Shown here piece after piece: positions 48,480-60,600 of a stretch of DNA of 64,000 nucleotides. Under the pieces are notes generated by a model. That model was not told the origin of the DNA. It saw only the letters and a program-made list of their open reading frames with translations, and made no database searches. Source of the stretch: Acanthococcus lagerstroemiae (taxonomy: Eukaryota; Arthropoda; Insecta; Hemiptera; Eriococcidae); the NCBI GenBank assembly GCA_031841125.1, contig CM063106.1, forward strand, positions 15,128,001 through 15,192,000, read 5' to 3'. The first letter of the stretch is position 1. Each line of letters starts with the position of its first letter. Made by a program: the position numbers and the translations under genes.

Positions 48480-50468
48480 AGAAGTTCTTTTCAGAAAGAC
48501 ATGGGAGAAGGTTAGGAAGGGAAGATGTTCTAAAAATGAGGTAGAGTTCTATGTTATGTGTCTTTATATCGTATGATTTCATGTGTTATATCTCACGGGG
48601 AGAGGGATAGGGCAGGTCAGGTCTTATGACGTATGCCATTATATTTAAATATGTATATCAGTCATGTCTTATGTCATGACTTTATGTTGTATGTCTTTTA
48701 CCTGAAATTTGTTCCTGAAGAAGAGAAGTCCATTTGTTAATATACAGAAAAAAGTGGGATGTATTTTGTCCACGTCGTATCAGCCTGAATTTCTGTTTTT
48801 GAAGAGGAAGGGGAGGAAGATCTGGCAGAATGATCAAATTTATTCATCTAGATTAATCCTCTGAATTTGTCCAAATTCCCTGTAATGACATGAGTATCCC
48901 CTCCTTCGTTAAGTCTTGAAAGATGATATTATTGCTAACCCGCTTCTACAACTTGGCGTCACGGTCCTAAAGCTCAAAATCTGGCCCTGTTCAATCATAT
49001 TTCATTTTGATTGTTATCGGTCATTTTCAGCCTTTATGGTCAGATTTGGTGGGTCTTGTTTGCGTCAGATTTTATCGAATTTTGTCATTATTAATGTTTC
49101 ATTTGGGCTGTTTCTGGTCCGTTTGTAGATTCGATTATTTTCCATCAGGGTTTTTAGGAAATACTTGGTCGGTTTCGATCAGATTTTGTCGCGTGTCGTT
49201 CATCTATCTGAGACTATCCGAATATTTTGAGCTGTTTGCCAAGAGTAGTCTGTTTGTTTTCGCTGTTCTCCGATTTTTGAGAAGGAGGGGGGGGGGAGAG
49301 GTTGCAGTACTCAGGATTACTGAATAACAAGAATTCCATACCAGCAACCCAGGAAAAAGTAAAAATGGAAAAACTTTCTACTTCCAAAGTTTAGTTGCAT
49401 GACTCCTGAATTTATCAAAATCCGGACTGCTGTACAGTCAGAAGGTGTCCTCTCCCTCCCCCTTCCACACGCACATTCATTTGCATCCTCTGGTTTGACT
49501 GGCTTCTATGAGCAGGATTTCACTAGTGTTATTTTTAGTCGATTTTTCAGCAGTGAACTCTTTGTCTTTGATGGTCCCTCTATCAATATTCGGTAGGTAT
49601 TTTTCTTTCTGTGTTGTTGAAATAATAAGCGGCGAGACTGAGGGATACAGGGAAATAAAGGGAAAAATTAGCCTTCGGAATTTTCGTGGAATATTCTAGC
49701 TTTCCTCAAATGCGAGTAAAATATTCACTAACTTCTGAAAAAAAGTTTAAATGATTCAGAAGAGGAGGAACTCCTTCACCCTAGCAAAGGCCTCGTCTTT
49801 ACTTCATTTTAATGAGCTCATAATAATTGAAATTCCATTCATATACCCCTGAACAGTTTGATTGTTAACGAAAATGCGATTAATTTAAGCAATTAGGCTT
49901 ACCAATGTCCCTAAATCAGAAATTCGTCACAGCATTTTGCAACGAAAAAGGAACGTTTAACTAAGTATTTTCTAAATGTAAGTATAAGTAAGCAGGAAAT
50001 GCTGCCACGTTGCTTGATAGGTCTAAAAGAAAACTATATTATAATACAATTTTAATACGAATTTGCAATTTAAATTCCTTTTAACCATCGAAGCGACTCT
50101 CGCTCTTGTTTTGGAACCAGTCACGTTTTGGGCGACTAATTAACAACATTCGTCGGTTCATTAATACAGGAACTCTTCATTAACTTAATGCTTTTTGTTA
50201 CCCTCCACCGACCACCTCCAGGGTCTAATATAACTTCGTCTAAGCCACAGGTGTAATTATACCTCGTGCATTACGTTTAAGTATTATTTAATACCCAGCG
50301 AAATGGCCTCCTGTAACGATACCGACATTAAAGATGCTTTTTGTGTTTTCATGGCGCGAGAAAGATCAAGTATTAGTCGACATAATTAGGACGACGCCCG
50401 GGCTTTTTAGGCGAATGCATCGGTGGCACGTAGCGTTAAATTTTCTGAAAAAAAAAAAAACATCTTAC
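48480..50468. other. Dscam2 intron sequence
   Basis: 48530-48700 is rich in CATGTCTTAT-like text, as is 46000-46290. 48916-49330 has TTTTGGTC/GTCAGATTTTG-like imperfect repeats. No gene is recognised up to the Ig3-Ig4 exon. Confidence 0.45.
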
Positions 50469-50914
50469 CGCCCAGCTTCAGTTCTGCAGCACTTTGAGCG
50501 GTTTCGCCTTCGGATCTGCGGACGATGCACTGGTACATGCCTCGGTCACTTCGCGTAACGCTGGAAATGATTAAGGTATCGCCATTAGGCCGGCCCGGAA
50601 ACACGCGGCCATTTTTGTACCACGAAAGCAAGTGTAAGCCGGAGCCGTGGGACATGGGCACCGAGCATCGGAACTCGGCCATGCCGCCCATGTTGACCGT
50701 CTGGACGGACGGAGTCACTTCGACTTGCAGAGGCGTGCTGACCACAAGCTGCAACTCCGCGTTGGCATCGCCTCCGCTGTTACTGGCCGTGCATTTGTAC
50801 GTGCCGGAGTCGTCCGCAGAGACGGCTTCGATGGCCAGCACCGGGCCGAGAACCCGGGTACGCGGTCCGGGAAGCACGAACACAGCCTCGGAACCGTGCT
50901 GGATGTGATACCAG
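50469..50914 (-). CDS. Dscam2: Dscam2 exon: second half of Ig3 and all of Ig4
   Basis: A 446-nt exon with acceptor TTGCAG and donor GTAAGA. It opens with WYHIQHGSEAVFVLPGPR, completes Ig3 with DSGTYKC (second cysteine), then carries a whole Ig4: first cysteine in AEFRC, the tryptophan in LLSWYKNGR, second cysteine in DRGMYQCIVRR. It ends at AELKLG plus one base of a Gly/Asp codon. The region is richer in G and C than the introns on either side. A single long frame with no stop runs through it. The preceding intron contains the ChT pseudogene and two RTE insertions. Confidence 0.96.
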
Positions 50915-51044
50915 CTGCAACATGTTAAAAAAAAAAAAAGTTGAATTCGATGTTTAAATTAGTTTTAACAGTCTTAATACTGTTTGAATGAGTTTTAACC
51001 CAGTCTAAACATTTTTGGTCTTGATGGCTCTGGCTGTGACTTAA

Positions 51045-54000
51045 CACATTTAGCGCTATGTCACCCACCGGTGGGTGACACTTTTAAGTCTTATAAACTG
51101 GAACATGTGCGTTCTTTGGCGAAGGAAACGTGTTACGAAGAAATTTATGATGGTAAAAGTTATTCTTCTTCGCTGGTAGAGTGCATTTCCGCATTATAAT
51201 ATCGTCACCCACAGGTGGGTGATAGCCGTGATAATGCCTCAACCTTAGAATTAAAAAAATGTTTTTAGTTAGCGGGATGTAATTTCCGCTGGGTTCCAGT
51301 TTTGAAAATATTTTTAGTCTCTCGTTTGTTGTTCTCCTTATAAGGAAAACATATCAATTTTCCAGGTCTATGCCCCTAATTTGACAGCCCCCACAGAAGA
51401 GGTGAAAGAATTCTACCGCCTCTTAAGGGAGAGCTAAGTGGTAGAAGCATATATAACATTGTGATGGGCGATTTCAACGCTAAAGTATGCATCGATAGTG
51501 GAAACAATCCAGGAGTGGGACCGTGGCTAGTTGGTAATACAAATAGAAAGGGAAACAAATTAATTAAATGCGCAAATGAAACTAATCTTAAGATAATTAA
51601 CACCTTTTTTCAAAAAAGGAAAAGTAATAGATGGACGTAGAAATCGCCTGATGTTATTACTAAAAACGAGATTGACCATACATTATCGGATAACCTAAAA
51701 ATATTTAACAATGTTAATGCGATTTCGTCTCTTCAATTTTCATCAGACCACAGACCTGTAAAATGTAAGGTAAAAATTCCCACAAAAACAACACCAAATG
51801 AAAATCCCCACAACAAACCCCTTATGGAAAAATTTAAAGAAAAATGGATACCATTTTGTAAGAGAACTGAAGCCACAGACCTCCTGAGCAATAATATTGC
51901 TACAATAAACTGGAAAAATATAAATCCATCAAACCTCCAAGAGAAATATGATGCGCTTATGGATAATATCCGCAAAATTTATAATAAATTCGGGACAGAC
52001 CCTAAGAAAATCAAAACGGACGACAAACTGAGGCGTGAAACAAAGGAAATGATCCATAAGCGCACCATTCTGAAAAACAAAAACAACCCCATTTGCAGGG
52101 ATCGTATAGAAATATGCGAATTAAACAAACTTATTAAAAAATTGATTAGGAAGGACGTAAAGGAATACGAGGAAGAAATCGCAGAACGCATTGTTCAAGA
52201 GAACTGGTCGACTAGGCAGGCTAGGAGGGCAGTAACTAGAGGCAAATGCCTCTTCCCAAAAATTAGAAATGAGGAGGGCCAAATAGTAACTAACCGCGAA
52301 GAAATAGCTAGAACAGCATCCAATTTTTATCAAAAACTATATTCAGCTGACAATAAGGAAAGCGTTGATTGGCGGGCCCACCTGTCTAATCGCGACGAAA
52401 TACCCAAATTTACATCGCATGAGGCAGCAAGAATAAACACTAAGCTAAAACTAAACAAGGCACCAGGGCCAGATGGGATTAGAAACAAGATGTTAAGAGA
52501 TTTTCGTGGAGCTTTGGCTAGGCCGCTGGCGTCCCTCTTCAACGATGTCACCTCCTTGGGTCTTTCCCCCAGCCAATGGCATTTAGCCGAAATAATTCTT
52601 CTGCGTAAAAAAGGTGACAGGGCAAATATTAATAATTATCGTCCTATTAGCTTATCATCAAACGTATGTAAACTTTTCATGAAAAATATTAAAAACAGAA
52701 TTTACAATATTTTGGACGTCCAACAATCTGTGGAACAAGCTGGTTACAGAAAAAGCTTTAGTACGGTAGATCATATTCAAGCAATAAATCAATTAATTGA
52801 GAAAGCTAACGAATTCCAAATAAACATTGTACTGCTATTTGTGGATTTTAATAAAGCTTTTGACTCCTTGCTCCACAGTTGTATATGGCTTGCTTTGGCT
52901 AAACAAGGAGTTCCAGAAAAAATTATCGAAATTTTAAACACAATCTACATTCACTCTGAAGCAAGCATTTGTTTAGACAAAATCACTGAAAAAATCAAAA
53001 TTGGCAGGGGTATCAAACAGGGAGACCCCCTCTCTCCCAACTTGTTCAATGCGGTTCTGGAAGAGGTCTTTCGGAAAATAAAGTGGGAAAATATGGGTAT
53101 CAAAATTAGAACATCTCTTTTGGGCAATATAAAAACGCTTCATAGCTTGAGATTTGCAGACGATATTGTAATAATTGCTAAGAATGCTGAAGAAGCTAGG
53201 CGAATGGGAGAGGATCTAAGGAGGGAAAGCGAAATAGTTGGCCTAAGTATCAACTGGGAAAAAACAAAAGCCATGTCTAATATTCAGAATTTAGGGGAAT
53301 TGGAAATTAGCGGCCAGAAAATCGAAAAAGTTTCGGAATTTAAATACTTAGGCCAAACAATATCATTCGAAAATAGGTCAGAAAAGGAAACTAAAATCAG
53401 AGGAGCCAACGCTTGGAGGGCTTTCTGGGGACAAAAAATCTTTTGGAATGGTAAATTAGGTTTAAATGCCAAAATCAAAATCTTTGAAAGTAATGTTATC
53501 CCAGTTCTGACCTATGGCGCCCAAACTTCGGCACATACCAAAAAACAAACACAGAAATTAATCTCAACTCAAAATTCTATGCTTCGCAATATCCTGAAAA
53601 TCAAAATTCAAGACAAAATGCGTATTCCAAAAATTTATGAAAAAACAAAAGCAAAGGGGTGGGAGTTATCTGTAAAAAACTAAAATTAAAATACGCCGGA
53701 CACGTAGCCAGAGAATCCGCGTTCAGATGGAATAAAAATCTGACGATATGGAAACTCTCTGGGAAACGTAGAAGGGGGAGACCAGCGACTAGGTGGGTTG
53801 ATGAGATAAGACAGGTGGTCGGTCATCAATGGCTATTAAAAACCAATAATAGAAAAAAATGGGCTGAACTGTCAATGGCTTATGCCCAGAAATGGGCTGC
53901 CGAGGGCTGAGTCAGGGGGAGAGTCACCTCCCCTGTCTAATATATGTACTAAATTATAATAATCACTGTAAAAGCATATATGTTGCTCCAGCGAGCCATG

Positions 54001-54452
54001 TAATAATAAAAATTGTTGTTCTCAGACATCTTCTGATTTGAAAAAAAAAAAAATGTTTTTATCTCCCAGTTTCGCAATAGATTTCAAGAAGTGTAGTTCT
54101 CTTCGCTTTTCATGTAAGTATCTGTTATCCTCAAGGTTGTTGGGGTATCTGTGTGGGATTCAGTATTTTCATCTTCCCCCGTTCATTTCTAGCTTACATG
54201 CAGTATTTTTTTTTTTCAGCTTCACGTTGTTTATAAATTTTCAAACGGTCAGGCTCATGGGAACCTCGGGGTGGGGACACCTATCAACCGTCAAGAAAGG
54301 TTGGACATGCATCTGGGACCTCGCATACTAAGTTTCAGCTATTCCCGTTTACTACAACCCCGCTACTGCTTCTTTTTTACAGAATCCTCAGTGTCACCTA
54401 CCGGGATGATATATCACTGTCTTGAATGCTACAAAGAAAAATAGTTCGGCAC
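51045..54452. mobile_element. TTAA-flanked MITE-like element, copy B, split by a LINE
   Basis: Bordered by TTAA at 51041-51044 and 54453-54456. The left part has the perfect 20-bp palindrome GTCACCCACCGGTGGGTGAC (51059-51080 region), TATAAACTGGAACATGTGCG, TTACGAAGAAATTTATGA and a second near-palindrome GTCACCCACAGGTGGGTGA near 51207. The right part has TTTTTTTCAGCTTCACGTTG, ACTAAGTTTCAGCTATTCCC, GTTTACTACAACCCCGCTAC and CGGCACTTAA. Same order as copy A at 17703-18251. The RTE copy 4 (51337-54012) interrupts it. Confidence 0.7.
51337..54012 (+). mobile_element. RTE-like LINE with long open RT frame (copy 4)
   Basis: Flanked by the 11-bp direct repeat TTGTTGTTCTC (51326-51336 and 54013-54023). 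It is 5' truncated within the endonuclease: NISIFQVYAPNLTAP, NIVMGDFNAKV, NEIDHTLSDN and SSDHRPVKC are visible up to 51770. From 51824 to 53683 a single 619-codon frame carries the linker and RT: LNKAPGPDGIRNKML, NNYRPISLSSNVCKLF, LLFVDFNKAFDSL, GIKQGDPLSPNLFNAV, LRFADDIVIIAKNAEEA (catalytic DD), GLSINWEKTKAMS. A frameshift at about 53660 separates the tail LKLKYAGHVARESAFRW, RRRGRPATRWVDEIRQV, WAELSMAYAQKWAAEG (to 53910). The 3' end is TAATAATAAAAA. It is the best preserved and likely youngest copy. Confidence 0.93.
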
Positions 54453-54715
54453 TTAACATGTTATCAGTATTCTAGAAGGAAAGAGATGGATCTGAACAAG
54501 ACGGTAGGTACATGAGAATGGAAAAGGTCTAAATAACCGATCAATTTATACAGTTTGAACGGCGTTTAAAATGGGTATGAAGTAATGACTTTTAGTTTGA
54601 ATGGAACATTCACAACTCAAACAATAGGGTAAACTATCAATTACGGATCACTTTTCTCAGTCTCATTCCCTGAGTACTTATTGTGTGAAAAAGTACAATT
54701 TTGTAGCTTACGATC

Positions 54716-54785
54716 AAATCCGTTCAAACCTGGAACTCCGATTCCGAGACCAACGCACAATCCACTCGGTCAACCAGACCCCACA
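54716..54785 (-). mobile_element. tRNA-derived SINE, head only (copy 3)
   Basis: The minus strand reads GGGGTCTGGTTGACCGAGTG then GGTCTCGGAATCGGAGTTCC and a box B-like GGTTTGAACGG. Only the tRNA-like head remains; the body present in the other two copies is missing. It lies between the TTAA element ending at 54452 and the inverted ChT exon. Confidence 0.75.
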
Positions 54786-54799
54786 TATTCTATACTTAC

Positions 54800-54951
54800 T
54801 AATCCTACAAATATAGAAAATAGCTGGATCACGTCCGTATAAGCTACACTATACGGTCCGCCGAACAACGTATAAAATATGGCGACGCAGAAACTCAGCA
54901 TCACACTCGTATTTCGATCTATAATACCGATGATGACACTTAGAGTCGCCT
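54800..54951 (-). pseudogene. ChT: choline transporter (ChT) exon, inverted pseudogene part
   Basis: A 152-nt exon-like segment with acceptor TTGACAG and a perfect donor GTAAGT. It encodes [18 protein letters not shown] then [18 protein letters not shown] and [10 protein letters not shown]. This is the segment of the sodium-coupled high-affinity choline transporter (SLC5A7) that normally reads [20 protein letters not shown], so one conserved Leu has become Pro. The protein takes choline back into cholinergic terminals. The exon itself is open, but it lies on the minus strand while the exons that should follow it are on the plus strand at 57646 and beyond. It therefore cannot be spliced to them. 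A SINE fragment sits 15 nt beyond its donor. Confidence 0.85.
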
Positions 54952-55044
54952 CTGTCAACGAGAAAGAATTCGTTATTAATTCTCCTATCCCGAATGTACT
55001 ATCTAGGTATCTTGTAACTATAACTTTCAAAGTATATTTTTTTA

Positions 55045-55722
55045 TTTTGAAGATAACGGAATAATGCCTTTGATATAGCCGAACCACAACTAGCACGACA
55101 CGCTTCACGTTAATAGAATTGCATGGGGGGACGCCGTAAATACGTCGCTTCCTAATAGAAGTTCATCTGCGGTCAGCGGCTTTGCATTGCTTTGCGTCGC
55201 GTTGTTCCGGTCGCCGCGCTGTTAATTTCATTTGTTCACCGTGGCTAGGAGGACGGACCTCAGAAATTTTCACGAGTCGTCACTTTTTGAAAACCTTCCA
55301 AATGGAAGAAAATATGTGCATGCTCCCTTTGTAACAATGTTCCATCTTTTGGGTGCATTTCAGCTCTACATGCGAATATCATTGCATCATGCATCGTGTT
55401 TTAGAATGACCGACACACGTTGATTCTGCATTTCGCACCAAGAAGTGTAAGGTGTTTCTGATCCGCTTCGGATTTCGGACTCAAAATCCAAACTCGTCTC
55501 TTAAAATTGACAAAATTGACAAATGAAAAACCAAATAACGTATCGAAATTGAAGTTCTTTGAGTTAAGTACATCATGTTTCAAATATCTGATTAGCATTT
55601 CAATCCGGCTCAGATTTCGACCCAGAAATTCCCAGTCGCCCTTTTGAAATAATACTTGGCTTGAAAATTCAGACCAAGTATCGAAACTGCGGTTCATCAG
55701 GTCGCTGATTTTGAATAGGTGC
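55045..55722 (+). repeat. large inverted repeat, left arm
   Basis: About 675 bp that recurs inverted at 56601-57275, with similarity along the whole arm (roughly 80-85% by eye). Paired blocks include CACGACACGCTTCACGTTAA, GACGCCGTAAATACGTCGCT, TCCTAATAGAAGTTCATCTG, TCGTCACTTTTTGAAAACCT, GCGAATATCATTGCATC and GACTCAAAATCCAAA. The outer end lies about 90 bp from the inverted ChT exon. Its inner part resembles type 2 intronic repeat units. Similar frames in the two arms reflect the duplication, not a gene. Confidence 0.88.
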
Positions 55723-56102
55723 CTAATTAAAATTTTGATACGGCTCAATCCAAATCTTTTCTTTAAAATCGGCAAACTTGACTGGACAGGAGGAATCGAA
55801 AACGTATCTAGTTACAAAGTTCGTAGATCACTGATTTCAAATATGTGTATCTAATCCAATTTTTAATCCAGTCCTGATCTGAGTCCTAAGACCGAATATT
55901 ATCTCCGGAAAACTGGTCTGATCTCAGAGTTTCGAACTAAGGGTATTTTGGTCCCTTATGATTTCAAATATGTACTTGGGTACTCCAGCAGACTGAAATT
56001 CGCTCAAATTGCCTCAGCGTAATAAGTCCGGCAATCCTCACACTTAAAATAGACAGGTTCAACTTTACTTTGGAGAGTGATTTTTCATACTGTTATTTTT
56101 AT
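55723..56102. other. spacer of the inverted repeat
   Basis: Type 2 repeat-like text (GATTTCAAATATGTGTATC, TTTTAATCCAGTCCTGATCT and similar). No gene. Confidence 0.5.
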
Positions 56103-56597
56103 ATTGCTTTTTTTTTATTTTTTATTTTTTAAATATATTAACGAGACATTTAATACCTAACGGCTATGGTCTCGGAATGGGATTACATGGAATTACAATA
56201 GTTACAGGGCTTGGGTTTTTTGGTGGTAGGTAAGCGGTGTAAATCTTAAGATTTAAATTAGGTGTAGTATACAGTTCTGAACCAGGAAATTGATTAGTAG
56301 TGATAAATTCTTTAGCTGAAGTAGGTTGTCCGGGTTGATGTTTCGGTGATATTTGGTGCACCTATTGATGATGTGTTGGATGGTGAGTTGGGAGTGGCAG
56401 GTATCGCAATTGGGTGGAGGTTGACGTAGGTATATTTGTTCATGTGTTGTTTTTGTGTGGCCGAGAAAGATTCTGTTGATAGCAGTTTCGATGGTGCGAT
56501 TTGGGCTTAGGTTTCCTATAATTCTGGTCCAGCCGTAGCAGTCTTCTTTGATTTGGCGGAGTTTGTTTTCTGTGAGGTGTTTCCATTCAGTGTTCTA
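56103..56597 (-). mobile_element. LINE 3' end with RNase H tail, between the arms
   Basis: The minus strand reads EWKHLTENKLRQIKEDCYGW, then AINRIFLGHTKTTHEQIYLR, QPPPNCDTCHSQLTIQHIIN and RC. This is the region after RNase H in I/Jockey-type LINEs, with the Leu-Gly-His-Thr and Cys-X2-Cys-His tail. The frame continues to about 56164, and the 3' end is an A/T-rich run (in + sense a T-rich run at 56108-56140). It is a 5'-truncated insertion whose truncated end abuts the right arm of the inverted repeat. Confidence 0.8.
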
Positions 56598-56600
56598 TAT

Positions 56601-57275
56601 ACCTATTCAAAACCAGCGACTTGATCAATCCCAATTTCGATACTTGGTCTGAATTTTCAAGCCAGGTCAGTTTGATTATTTCGGAAGGGAGACTGGGAAC
56701 TTTCTAAACCGGATCGAAATGCTAATCAAACATTTGAAACAAGACGTACATAATTCGAAAAACTTCAATGTCGATACGTCATTTGGTTTTTCATTATTCA
56801 ATTTTGTCAATTTTAAGAGACGAATTTGGATTTTGAGTCCAAAATCCGAGGCGGATCAGAAATACACTACACGTCTTCGTGCGAAATGCAGAATCGGCAC
56901 GTGTAGGTCATTCTAAAACACGCTGTACGATGCAATGATATTCGCATGTAAAGCTTACGTGCACCAAAAACATGGAACATAGTTACAAAGAGAGCATACA
57001 TGTATTTCCAATCGGGAGGTTTTCAAAAAGTGACGACTCGAGAAAATTTCTGAGGTTCATCCTCCTCGTCACGGTGAACAAATGAAATGAATAGTGCGGC
57101 GATCGGAACAACGCGACACAATGCAACGCAACGCCACCGACCACAGATGAACTTCTATTAGGAAGCGACGTATTTACGGCGTCCCGACTATGCAATTCTA
57201 TTAACGTGAAGCGTGTCGTGCTAGTTGTAGTTCAGGTGTATCGAAGGTATTATTTCGTTATTTTCAGAATGAAAA
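56601..57275 (-). repeat. large inverted repeat, right arm
   Basis: Inverted partner of 55045-55722. Its outer end lies about 370 bp before the plus-strand ChT exon at 57646. No copy of the ChT exon at 54800-54951 is found in that 370-bp gap. Confidence 0.88.
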
Positions 57276-57645
57276 GATGTCCAGTCGAATCCGTTTATAA
57301 CGTACCTCAGGGGACTGGCTATTTTACAACGTCATAACAGAGGTACGTAACAACCGAGTATACCTTATTCTTCCAGACATGACCACGACTTTTCAAGACT
57401 TCTTGAAAACTCACTGACTTTCCAAAAACCCCGTCTAAGATTCACAAAAACCTATGAACGACTGTAAAATTCTTTTACATTCGCTCGAAACTCGCTAAGG
57501 CTCTTCGAAAATCGTTTACAACTTTCGAAATTTTTGCGTAGTTGCTTAAGATTCGTTAAGACTCTTGAAGACTCTTGTATCGTAGCACATTATCGTTCGG
57601 TTTCACTCTGTTATCTCATTATTTTCTCGCATATATTATTCGCAG
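57276..57645. other. sequence between the inverted repeat and the ChT exon
   Basis: Contains imperfect tandem motifs around AAAACTCACTGACTTTCCAA / CTCGCTAAGGCTCTTCGAAA / TTCGTTAAGACTCTTGAAGA. Presumably ChT intron. No exon recognised. Confidence 0.45.
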
Positions 57646-60600
57646 TGGATCTGCGTACCGTTTGCCTGGATGAACCCTGAAAGTACTGCCGGCCGCTGTC
57701 CGATCAGCATGTAGACTGGGTAGGAACGATCAGCGCGAAAGAGTTTTGGTCGTACGTTGACTACGGGCTTAAGAACCAGGGCGATGCGGAGTCCAGAGGA
57801 CGAGAACAACCAAGGAAGAGGCGGTTAATGTCGGTTACAAAAGAAAACACGCGAAAACGGTGACAGACCCGACTCAAACAAGGCGGACAACCCAATAGTG
57901 AGTCAAAAAACAATGGACCTCTTCAACAAATGGAGAGCAACAATCTCGCAGACAAATGGACCATCTGCCGAGCATGAGGCCGCGGGGTGTATCGTCACCG
58001 GATGGACTACGGGATTCCAATAAAAAAAGTGGGAAGAAGGGAGAAAAGAATCAAACATAATCCCCAAGACAGGAAGCAGGCGCCGCGGGGGCAGAAGCCT
58101 GCAAACATTTATCGTCCATCAAGTTTAAGGAAATGCCGGGGCAAAAAAGTAAAAAAGGGTTAAAGGAGGGGGACGGAAAGGCCCCCTATAAATGTTACAC
58201 TACAATTGTCAAGGTCTTGTGGGCGAACCCAGGTTGTATGAACTTGAGAAAGCATTGGAGAGGATAAAGTGGGATATGATCGGATTAACAGAAAGAAAAA
58301 GGGAAGGGGAGAAAATGATAGAAAGAGAGAATGGAAATCGTTTGTACTATTTTGGACAAACTAGGGGCCACAGAGGGGTGGGCTTTTATGTGAACAAAAA
58401 ATGAGGTGCAAAAATAGTCATGATAAAAGGGGTTTCAAAGAGGATTGCAGTATTGAAACTAGATATGGGGATAGGGAAAGTGTTACCAATAATTCAGGTG
58501 TATTCGCCTATTAATGTAGCTCCAGTGGAGGAGGAAAAGGACTTTTTTCAAGTTAATGGAAGAAACAATAACGAGTGAGAGAGGATATCACACAATAGCG
58601 ATGGGGAACTGGAGTGCAAAGGTAAGAGAAGACTCTCCTCAGTCACAAGTTCTGGGGGAATTAAGAATTAGGGAAACTAACGAAAATGGAAGTCGCGTTA
58701 GGGCAAAATCTAAAAATTGTGAATATCTTTTGGAACAAAACTTTAAAGAAAAAATGGACCTGGCAATCTCCTGACAACAAAACAAGGTGCGAATTGGACC
58801 GTTTTCTCATAAACGACCTGAGAATGGAGAAGAAATTCGAAACTATAAAAAGATTTGAGTTTTTATCAGCCCAAAGGTTAATAAGAGTAAACGTGGACCT
58901 CGGCCTTAACCCCACAAATAGCAGGAGAAAAAAAGCGAAGAGGAAATGGATTATACCAGTGTACAGATGGGAGGAGGTGAACAAAATGATCGAAAAGAAG
59001 TTGAAGCAGGTTAAGGGTATCTGCTTTCCTGGGCTGCAAGAGAAATACGATTGGATGGAGGACGCCATAAATGGGGTAGTGAAGATGGTTGGGGAAAATA
59101 AGCAAAGGCCAACAACCAACGACAAGATTAGCGTGGAAACAAAGGGCCTTATTGATAAAAGAACTGAATTAAAAAGCGAAGACAACCTGACTCAGAGAAA
59201 TCAGATAGAATTGTGTGAAACTAAGAAATTAATTAATAGGGATATAAGAGAGTATGACCAGGAAATGATTGCAGAAATATTGGAGGAAAGTGGATCAAGC
59301 AAGAAGACGCGTAAGGCTCTGATGAACGGGAAAAATTTGCTTCTAGCTATCAAAGTGAAAAATTTCAAAATTAAGCTGCATGGTAGGGAGGAGATAATTA
59401 AAGAGGCCGCTGAATTTTTCAAGGAACATTACTCAAGCAAAAACAGCAGGGAAGCAAAAGAAGTTGGGGTAACCTTGGGGAGAACAACTTGAGGATAAAA
59501 GGGGGAAACCAAGAGGGAGAAGTGGACGAAGAAAGGGGAGAAGAGGAAGATACACCAGCTTTTCTGAGAGAAGAAGTTTGGAAAGTCCTAATAACAGCAA
59601 AGGAGGGTAACGTTACAGGGCCCATGGAATGGCGAATGAGATATTGAGAATCTTAGCAAATGCTCTTGCGCCATTTTTGGCAGAACTTTTTAACAGATTG
59701 GTCAAAACAGGCTTTACACTGAAAAAATGGCATAAAACTGAAATAATATTGCTACATAAGAATAGCGACAAAAGCGAGCTAAATAAAATTATAGGCCAAT
59801 AAGCCTGACTTCGAATATACGTAAGAAAAATTTTCGGTAAAATAGTGAAAAGTAGAATAATCGGAATTTTGAACTGGAATCAACCAAGGGAGTCAGCGGG
59901 TTCAGGAAGGGGAGTATTCAACGATTGACCACATTTTCACCGTGAATCAGATTTTGGAAAAAACAAGAGAATATAACGTATCATTAGGATTCATGTTTAT
60001 TGATTATAACAAGGCATTTGATTCGGTTTATCATTGGGCGGTGTGGGATGCGTAATGAGTAACAATCTGGAAGAGCTAGAAAATATGGCAGAAGAGCTCA
60101 GTATCGAAAGCGAGAGAGTGGGGCTGACAATGAACATCTCCAAGACTAAAGTAATGACTAACCTAGGATGCGAAGGGTTTCAGGAAAGAGAGGAAGATAA
60201 TATAGAAATTGTCAAGGAATATAAGTATGTGAACCGATTGATCGCCTTTGAAGACAGTGGAAAAGAGGAGCTAGGGACGAGGACTACTATAGTGTGGTAA
60301 AACTTCTGGGCTCACAGAACCCTTCTCAAAAGTAACCTACCACTAAAAACGAAGATCAAAATATTAGAGCAATGTGTGATACCCACTCTCACTTACGAAG
60401 CCCAATCCTGATCAGTGACTAAAGGGAAATTCGGAAACTTGAGGATAACATGCTTTAGAATGTTACGTAGCGTAATGAAGGTCAGAATTAAGGACAGGAT
60501 TAAGCTGGAAGAAACAGTTAAAACTACAAGAGCAAAGGATATAAGCTGGAGGGTCAAAAAACTGAAGCTGAGCCTTGCAGGACATATGGTGAGGGGAGAA

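Noticed and set aside
54800..54951. Functional ChT gene on the minus strand
   Set aside because: Downstream exons are missing on that strand and occur broken on the other; the conserved Leu in FGGLYS is Pro.
55401..56916. Two similar predicted proteins on opposite strands (55401-55775 and 56719-56916)
   Set aside because: Similarity comes from the non-coding inverted repeat; there are no motifs or start context, and related text elsewhere is repeat array.
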